Made by a program: the position numbers and the translations under genes. From contig CAMBAJ010000022.1 in assembly GCA_945864305.1 (NCBI GenBank), positions 1 through 34,127 of the forward strand: DNA of 34,127 nucleotides. The letters are read 5' to 3'. The notes beneath the pieces are model-generated. The model ran no database searches. It was not told where the DNA came from and saw only the letters and a program-made list of their open reading frames with translations. This DNA comes from an uncultured Clostridia bacterium (GTDB taxonomy: Bacteria > Bacillota > Clostridia > Oscillospirales > Oscillospiraceae). Shown here in pieces: positions 29,607 through 34,127 of this stretch (positions are counted from its first letter, which is position 1; every line of letters starts with the position of its first letter).

Positions 29607-30641
29607 TCACTTCCGGTCGCCCAGCTTCCGCAGGGTGTCCATGGCCTCGCCAAACTCCCTGGCGATGGCGGAGGGGTTGGCCCGCAGGATGCGCAGGGAC
29701 TTCTGATAGGTCCTGGCGGTGCGGGCACGGATGGCGGCCTCCCGGTCCCGGACCCGCTCGATAGCTTCGGTCAGGTCCGCGCGGCGCTCCTCCAGCATCT
29801 CGCCGGTCAGGTCGGGGATGTCCGCCAGATGGTCCCGGCAGGTCTCCAGGGCGCCGGCGATGGTGTGCAGAGCCTCCAGCTTGGCCTTGGTGCGGCGGCG
29901 CAGAGATTCCTCCACGATCTCCTGACGGCGGACCTTCCGCTCGGCCCGGGCCTCCCGCTGCTCCTGAAGCTCTGCCTCGATGCGGTCCTGGAGCAGGAGC
30001 TTTTCCACTTCCGTCCGCTCACGGAACCGCCGCAGATCGTCCTCCGCGAAGGCGGCGGCCACCTCGGCGCGCTTGGCCAGACGCCGCAGGTCCTCGTTCT
30101 CCTCGGTGAGCTTGGTGAGGACATCCCGCAGGTCCAGGGCAGCCTGGACGGACTGGACCACGTCCACCGTAAAGGCGGCGGTCAGCGCGATGGCCAGGGG
30201 GTCCACCAGCCAGGCGGGCACGTCCGCCAGAAGGCGGGCGATGGGCGGGTGGATGAACCGCACCAGCAGGATGGAGAAGAAGCCCCATGCAATGGAGCTG
30301 GTCAGGCAGATGTGGCCGTTCAGGTTGAATTTCTGCTTGGAGTAGTCCCAGTAGCGGACCTTGAACAGCTTTTCCATGGCGGCGCCGGTGACGTATTCCA
30401 GCGCTGTGGCGGCCGCCATGCCGAAGAGCCACACCAGCGCCAGATTGTCCTCCACGGGGATGGTGGCGAACAGGATGATGATGGCGCCGGAGCCGTAGAT
30501 GGGCAGCAACGGCCCCCGCAGGAAGCCCCGGTTCACCCAGTGCCGCTGGCAGAGGGAGACGTAGCAGGACTCCCAGACCCAGCCGCAGAAGCAGTAGAAG
30601 AAAAACAGCAGGACCCACTGTCCTGTGGTATAGACGTGCAT
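29607..30641 (-). CDS. CmpB-like membrane protein with long C-terminal coiled coil
   Basis: The N-terminal 170 residues match the putative ABC-transporter permease family PF06541 (CmpB): FFFYCFCGWVWESCYVS, NRGFLRGPLLPIYGSGA, LEYVTGAAMEKLFKVRYWDYS and NLNGHICLTSSIAWGFFS, with about five membrane helices. Residues about 170-340 form a highly charged helical region, likely coiled coil, from LTKLTEENEDLRRLAKRAEVAAAF onwards, much longer than in the minimal family. No ABC ATPase gene is adjacent, so the transporter label is doubtful. AAAGGAG precedes the ATG at 30641. The gene starts 21 bp past the hemW stop and may share its transcript. Confidence 0.8.
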   Translation of the reverse strand: MHVYTTGQWVLLFFFYCFCGWVWESCYVSLCQRHWVNRGFLRGPLLPIYGSGAIIILFATIPVEDNLALVWLFGMAAATALEYVTGAAMEKLFKVRYWDYSKQKFNLNGHICLTSSIAWGFFSILLVRFIHPPIARLLADVPAWLVDPLAIALTAAFTVDVVQSVQAALDLRDVLTKLTEENEDLRRLAKRAEVAAAFAEDDLRRFRERTEVEKLLLQDRIEAELQEQREARAERKVRRQEIVEESLRRRTKAKLEALHTIAGALETCRDHLADIPDLTGEMLEERRADLTEAIERVRDREAAIRARTARTYQKSLRILRANPSAIAREFGEAMDTLRKLGDRK

Positions 30642-30662
30642 GATGGCTCCTTTCTCTCTGTA

Positions 30663-31874
30663 TCAGTCCAGGTTTACCCGGAAGTCGCCTCTGGCGGTGG
30701 CCTCCGCCCGACGCAGCTTCTCCGCCGCCAGGGCGTCCAGCATGCCGCCGATGATCTGATTGGACACCAGGAACCCCCTGGGGGTCAGGTGCCAGCGGCC
30801 CTCCTCGCAGACCGCATAGCCGGCCTTTTCACACTCCGCCAGAAACGGCAGGAAGCAGTTGAACCGCCGTCGGAACCGGCGCTCGAATTCCTTGGGGTCC
30901 AGGCCCCGGATGGTCCGCAGACCCAGCATGACCCACTCCGTGTCCCGGTCCAGCGGCGGGATGTGCTCATTTTCCGACAGCATGGCCGTGTGTTCCCGGA
31001 CACCCCGGATGTAGCCCTCCAGATTCTTTTCGTAGGCGTACCGCACCTCGCCGAAGTCCGAGTGGGCGCCGGGGCCGAAGCCAGCGTACTCCGACAGCGT
31101 CCAGTATTTCAGGTTGTGGCGGGACTCCCGGCCCACCCGGGAGAAGTTGGAAATCTCGTACTGGAAATAGCCGAAGCGCCGCAGATAGTCCACGGTGAAC
31201 AGATACATGTCGGCCTGGGCCTCGTCATCCGGCAGACCGGCGGTGTCCTGACAGGCAAAGAGGGGCGTCCCCTCTTCCACCTTCAGGCCGTAGCAGCTCA
31301 GGTGCTCCGGGGCCAGGCTGACGGCGGCCGCCAGATTTTCCTGCCAGCGCTCCATGGTCTGGTGGGGCAGGCCGTAAATGAGGTCCAGGGACAGATTGTC
31401 AAATTTGGCCTTCCGGGCGGCCTCCACGGCGGTCTTCACCTGCTCCATGGTGTGGATGCGACCGATCTCCGCCAGTTCCGCGTCGCAGGCGGACTGCATG
31501 CCCAGGGACAGCCGGTTGAATCCGGCTTTCCGGAGAGCCCGCAGGGCCTTCCAGTCGCAGGCGGAGTCGGGGTTGGCCTCCAGAGTGATCTCCGCGTCCT
31601 TGGCAACCTGGTATTTTTTCAGAATGAGCTTCAAAATTTTCACCAGCCGCTTTTCCCCCAGATAGCTGGGGGTGCCGCCGCCGAAGTAGATGGTGTCCAC
31701 CAGATGGCCGGCGGCAAAGGGGGCGGTCTCCGTCAGATGGGCACAGAGGGTATCGGTGTATTCGTCCATGCGGCTTTCACTGCCGGCCAGGGAGTAGAAG
31801 TCGCAATAGGCGCATTTGTGTTTGCAGAAGGGAATATGGATATAGAGCCCCAGGGGCTTCCCGGTGGTTTTCAT
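30663..31874 (-). CDS. hemW: Radical SAM haem chaperone HemW
   Basis: HemW is a coproporphyrinogen III oxidase-like radical SAM protein that binds haem and passes it to acceptors. ATG 31874 lies 8 bases after GGAGG; an in-frame TTG at 31889 is rejected. The 403 residues start MKTTGKPLGLYIHIPFCKHKCAYCDFYS with the CxxxCxxC motif (Cys17, Cys21, Cys24), followed by TIYFGGGTPSYL, EANPDS, LSLGMQS and DLIYGLPHQT. The later FGPGAHS and the C-terminal winged-helix-like domain are present. The extra fourth cysteine of HemN (CxxxCxxCxC) is absent, which favours HemW over the true oxidase. In Bacillus hemW lies before hrcA; here it is separate. Confidence 0.92.
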   Translation of the reverse strand: MKTTGKPLGLYIHIPFCKHKCAYCDFYSLAGSESRMDEYTDTLCAHLTETAPFAAGHLVDTIYFGGGTPSYLGEKRLVKILKLILKKYQVAKDAEITLEANPDSACDWKALRALRKAGFNRLSLGMQSACDAELAEIGRIHTMEQVKTAVEAARKAKFDNLSLDLIYGLPHQTMERWQENLAAAVSLAPEHLSCYGLKVEEGTPLFACQDTAGLPDDEAQADMYLFTVDYLRRFGYFQYEISNFSRVGRESRHNLKYWTLSEYAGFGPGAHSDFGEVRYAYEKNLEGYIRGVREHTAMLSENEHIPPLDRDTEWVMLGLRTIRGLDPKEFERRFRRRFNCFLPFLAECEKAGYAVCEEGRWHLTPRGFLVSNQIIGGMLDALAAEKLRRAEATARGDFRVNLD

Positions 31875-31906
31875 GATGCGTTCCTCCAATACGGGGTATC
31901 TTTTTT

Positions 31907-31935
31907 AGTATACCGCGTTCTGCCGCCGCTTGCAA
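31907..31935 (-). promoter_or_regulatory. Sigma-A promoter of hemW
   Basis: On the minus strand, TTGCAA (31935-31930), a 17-bp spacer and TATACT (31912-31907), about 33 bp before the start codon. Confidence 0.7.
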
Positions 31936-31939
31936 GAAC

Positions 31940-31969
31940 GCATATTTTTTCCCATCCTCGGCAAGACTA
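31940..31969 (+). promoter_or_regulatory. Sigma-G-like promoter of spoVAC
   Basis: GCATA (31940-31944) fits the sigma-G -35 pattern, followed by an 18-bp spacer and AAGACTA (31963-31969), which matches 5 of 7 positions of the sigma-G -10. No sigma-A promoter is visible here, so forespore-specific expression is likely. Confidence 0.5.
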
Positions 31970-31999
31970 GGGGAAACTTCCGGGAAAAGAGGAATGCGC

Positions 32000-32443
32000 A
32001 TGGATATGTCACCCAAAGAATATCAGCAGTACGTGCAGCAGAAGTCTCAGAAATCCCCCATCGTCAAGGACGTGGTGCTGGCCTTTATCATCGGCGGGCT
32101 GATCTGCGTCGTGGGCCAACTGATCCAAAACGGCTGGTCCGCCGCGGGACTGGACAAGGAGAATGCGGGTGCCGCCACCTCCATCTGCATGGTGCTGCTG
32201 TCGGCCCTGCTGACGGGCTTCAACCTGTACAACAAGCTGGCCCGCTTCGGCGGCGCTGGCACTCTGGTGCCCATCACGGGCTTTGCCAACGCCGTGGTGT
32301 CCCCGGCCATCGACTTCAAGAGCGAGGGCTTTGTCACCGGCATGGCGGCGAAGATGTTCCTGGTGGCCGGACCGGTGATCGTGTTCGGCACCCTGGCGTC
32401 GGTGATCTACGGCGTGGTTTTGATGCTGTTCGGGCTGGCATGA
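32000..32443 (+). CDS. spoVAC: Stage V sporulation protein AC (spore DPA channel subunit)
   Basis: SpoVAC is a membrane channel component for dipicolinic acid movement into and out of the forespore. ATG 32000 lies 6 bases after AGAGGA; in-frame ATGs at 31994 and 32006 are alternatives. The 147-residue product has the family pattern KSPIVKDVVLAFIIGGLICVVGQLIQN, then TSICMVLLSALLTGFNLYNKLARFGGAGTLVPITGFANAVVSPAIDFKSEGFV (in two pieces), with about four membrane helices. In most spore formers spoVAC is followed by spoVAD and spoVAE(B); here a terminator follows after 8 bp and no partner is seen, so they lie elsewhere or are missing. Confidence 0.93.
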   Translation: MDMSPKEYQQYVQQKSQKSPIVKDVVLAFIIGGLICVVGQLIQNGWSAAGLDKENAGAATSICMVLLSALLTGFNLYNKLARFGGAGTLVPITGFANAVVSPAIDFKSEGFVTGMAAKMFLVAGPVIVFGTLASVIYGVVLMLFGLA

Positions 32444-32451
32444 AAGGAAGG

Positions 32452-32477
32452 GACGCGCTCCGGCGCGTCTCTTTTTT
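32452..32477 (+). terminator. Terminator after spoVAC
   Basis: GACGCGC (32452-32458), loop TCCG, GCGCGTC (32463-32469), then T6 at 32472-32477. Confidence 0.85.
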
Positions 32478-32644
32478 CGCTGCTCCGGCGGTGTCTCCCG
32501 GGCCAGCATCCCGTGGAGAGGCATTGGCCGCCTTGCCGACTCCATAACACCGGACCGACCAGCTGCGGACGGCTCCCGCGAGTGGCTCTGGACAGGAGAC
32601 AGAAAACCGGCATTTTTTCCGGGGTTGAAAAGTTGACATAACGG

Positions 32645-32718
32645 TGTGGAAAACCCTGTGGAGAATGTGAAAAACTCTGGATTATGAACGGTTTATGAAG
32701 GTGACAAACCGGTTATGA
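32645..32718. repeat. Cluster of DnaA-box-like and TTATGA repeats
   Basis: TGTGGAAAA (32645-32653), TGTGGAGAA (32657-32665) and TGTGAAAAA (32666-32674) are, in order, one, one and two bases from the DnaA box TGTGGATAA in the same orientation. TTATGA follows at 32682, 32693 and 32713. The look is that of a replication-origin or DnaA-regulated region, but no dnaA or dnaN gene is in the window. Confidence 0.4.
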
Positions 32719-32803
32719 GAAAAATTGCGCAACAACATTTTCACGAAAAACCCGGATTCGCAGCGGGAAAAGACGGGAAAGGGACTGCTGGAAACCGGGA
32801 CAC

Positions 32804-32832
32804 TTGAACCCGCAGTCGGGGTGTGGTACAAT
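32804..32832 (+). promoter_or_regulatory. Sigma-A promoter of the topoisomerase gene
   Basis: TTGAAC (32804-32809), a 17-bp spacer and TACAAT (32827-32832), about 47 bp before the start codon. A 17-bp palindrome, TGTGGTA-CAA-TACCACA (32822-32838), lies exactly over the -10 and the predicted start, a typical repressor site position. Confidence 0.7.
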
Positions 32833-32878
32833 ACCACATATTGAATTTCAGGCAGATTTTTGCCTTTTCGGAGGACAT

Positions 32879-34127
32879 ATGGCAGCAAAGAAGCAAGATT
32901 ACGGCAACGAGAGTATCTCGTCCCTGAAGGGCGCGGACCGGGTCCGGAAACGGCCCGGTGTCATTTTCGGCTCCGACGGCCTGGACGGCTGCGAGCACGC
33001 GGTGTTTGAAATCCTCTCCAACTCCATCGACGAGGCCCGGGAGGGCCACGGCAAAGTCATCACCGTCACCCGGTTCCTGGACCGCTCCATCCAGGTGGAG
33101 GACGCCGGCCGGGGCTGCCCGGTGGACTGGAACGAGAAGGAGCAGCGGTACAACTGGGAGCTGGTGTACTGCGAGCTCTACGCCGGCGGCAAGTACGACA
33201 ATGTCTCCGGCGACAACTACGAGTACTCCCTGGGTCTCAATGGCCTGGGCGCCTGCGCCACCCAGTACGCCTCCCGGTACATGGACGTCACCGTCTGGCG
33301 GGACGGCCAGGAGTATACGCTCCACTTTGAGCGGGGCGAGATCGTAGGGGAACTGAACAAGACGCCTCTGCCGAAGAACCAGAGCCGGAAGACCGGCACC
33401 CGAACCCGTTGGCTGCCGGACCTGGACGTGTTTACCGACATTGCCATCCCCGCTGACTACTTCACCGACGTGATGAAGCGGCAGGCGGTGGTGAACGAGG
33501 GCATTACCTTCCAATTCCGCAACGAGACCGAGCCGGGGAAGTTCGAGGAGACGGAGTTCCTGTACGAAAACGGCATCACAGACTACGTGACGGAGCTGGC
33601 CGGCGAGGGGAGCCTGACCTCCCCGGTGTTCTGGCAGGCGGAGAAGAAGGGGCGGGACCGGGCGGACAAGCCGGAGTACAAGGTGAAATTGTCCGTGGCC
33701 TGCTGTTTCTCCAACAAGGTCAACGTCATCGAGCACTACCACAACTCCAGCTGGCTGGAGCATGGCGGCAGCCCGGAAAAGGCCACGAAGTCCGCCTTTG
33801 TCTCCGCCATCGACAAGTATCTGCGGGACCAGAACAAGTATCAGAAGAACGAGAGCAAAATTACTTGGGCGGACATTGAGGACTGCCTGGTGCTGGTGTC
33901 CAACAACTTCTCCACCCAGACCAGCTACGAGAACCAGACGAAAAAGGCCATCACCAACAAATTCGTTCAGGAGGCCATGACCGAGTTCCTCCGCGCGAAT
34001 CTGGAGATCTACTTCATCGAGAACCACTTCGACGCGGAGAAGATCGCGGAGCAGGTCCTCATCAACAAGCGCAGCCGGGAGAGCGCGGAGAAGCAGCGGC
34101 TGAACATCAAGAAAAAGCTCTCCGGCA
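32879..34127 (+). CDS. Type IIA topoisomerase B subunit (GyrB/ParE-like), N-terminal part
   Basis: The frame is open from ATG 32879 (GGAGG 5 bases upstream) to the window edge: 416 codons, no stop. The N-terminus has the dimer arm pattern Tyr-x4-Ile in DYGNESISSLKG, then VRKRPGVIFGSDG, the GHKL ATPase motifs EILSNSIDEA (Mg-binding Asn), VEDAGRGCPV and YSLGLNGLGACA, and a transducer domain. It departs from standard GyrB at several conserved spots: VIFG for MYIG, LGLNGLGA for GGLHGVGA, and SN for DN. It is therefore likely a divergent clostridial paralogue in the topoisomerase IV role. The Toprim and C-terminal regions lie outside the window, so gyrB versus parE is open. Confidence 0.85.
   Translation, partial: MAAKKQDYGNESISSLKGADRVRKRPGVIFGSDGLDGCEHAVFEILSNSIDEAREGHGKVITVTRFLDRSIQVEDAGRGCPVDWNEKEQRYNWELVYCELYAGGKYDNVSGDNYEYSLGLNGLGACATQYASRYMDVTVWRDGQEYTLHFERGEIVGELNKTPLPKNQSRKTGTRTRWLPDLDVFTDIAIPADYFTDVMKRQAVVNEGITFQFRNETEPGKFEETEFLYENGITDYVTELAGEGSLTSPVFWQAEKKGRDRADKPEYKVKLSVACCFSNKVNVIEHYHNSSWLEHGGSPEKATKSAFVSAIDKYLRDQNKYQKNESKITWADIEDCLVLVSNNFSTQTSYENQTKKAITNKFVQEAMTEFLRANLEIYFIENHFDAEKIAEQVLINKRSRESAEKQRLNIKKKLSG

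Larger units (their letters stand above)
32444..32878. other. 435-bp gap between spoVAC and the topoisomerase gene
   Basis: After the spoVAC terminator comes about 150 bp of GC-rich sequence in which I see no gene. From 32640 it turns AT-richer and holds DnaA-box-like repeats (32645-32674), three TTATGA repeats (32682-32718), the inverted pair CGGTTT/AAACCG (32690-32711), and finally the topoisomerase promoter with its palindrome (32804-32838). Confidence 0.6.

Noticed and set aside
29394..31970. 858-codon plus-strand open frame over the CmpB-like and hemW genes
   Set aside because: Antisense shadow; both minus-strand genes have recognisable domains and ribosome-binding sites.

Overview
The window looks like chromosomal DNA from a GC-rich, anaerobic, endospore-forming member of the Clostridia, most likely Oscillospiraceae-like (Flavonifractor, Lawsonibacter or Oscillibacter relatives). 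The reasons are a complete ferredoxin:NAD+ oxidoreductase operon in clostridial order (rnfCDGEAB), a CIRCE-controlled hrcA-grpE-dnaK-dnaJ operon, a rubrerythrin, a spoVAC sporulation gene, an ECF vitamin transporter S component, and strong GGAGG ribosome-binding sites. The genus is inference. I saw no tRNA, rRNA, CRISPR array, insertion sequence or prophage gene.

Layout. 1-1963: the start of a glutamate dehydrogenase gene (leaving the window at the left edge), a divergent LysR regulator and a rubredoxin-rubrerythrin. 2302-4758 (minus strand): recR, a D-cysteine desulfhydrase-like gene and rpe, with an unusually structured 235-bp gap before recR. 5105-6572: an ArsR-type regulator, a thioredoxin reductase-like flavoprotein that lacks the NADPH-binding signatures, and thioredoxin. 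6610-8636: a MocR-type regulator whose PLP lysine is replaced by glutamine, divergent from an ECF S component. 8711-9565: a DUF975 membrane protein. 9911-15106: the Rnf operon. 15416-22614: the heat-shock operon, then a PHP phosphatase, rpiB and a membrane-anchored DUF4015-like protein.

22666-25114 (minus strand) is a tightly packed six-gene chain: a MerR regulator with membrane segments, two small membrane proteins, a YbjQ-family protein, an MBL-fold hydrolase and a Cys-rich protein. Every junction overlaps. At the first three junctions the C-terminal tail (I-x-EI-x-GGEEDDAAQY type) is encoded by the bases that form the ribosome-binding site and start codon of the next gene. 25255-28753 (plus strand): mutY, two small membrane proteins, a zinc-ribbon protein, thymidine kinase and a PflA-like radical SAM protein. 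28970-29550 is a broken MATE transporter gene behind a terminator-like leader. 29607-31874 (minus strand): a CmpB-like membrane protein with a long coiled coil, and hemW. 32000-32443: spoVAC with a sigma-G-like promoter. The right edge holds the start of a GyrB/ParE-like topoisomerase gene behind a cluster of DnaA-box-like repeats.

How it fits together. Rnf links reduced ferredoxin to NAD+ and ion pumping. The ferredoxin-dependent-looking thioredoxin reductase, thioredoxin and rubrerythrin would tie thiol and peroxide defence to the same low-potential electron pool. The strongest leads for something undescribed are the tail/ribosome-binding-site overlap cassette, the multi-stem intergenic element before recR, the lysine-less MocR regulator facing a transporter, and the DnaA-box-like cluster before the topoisomerase gene.
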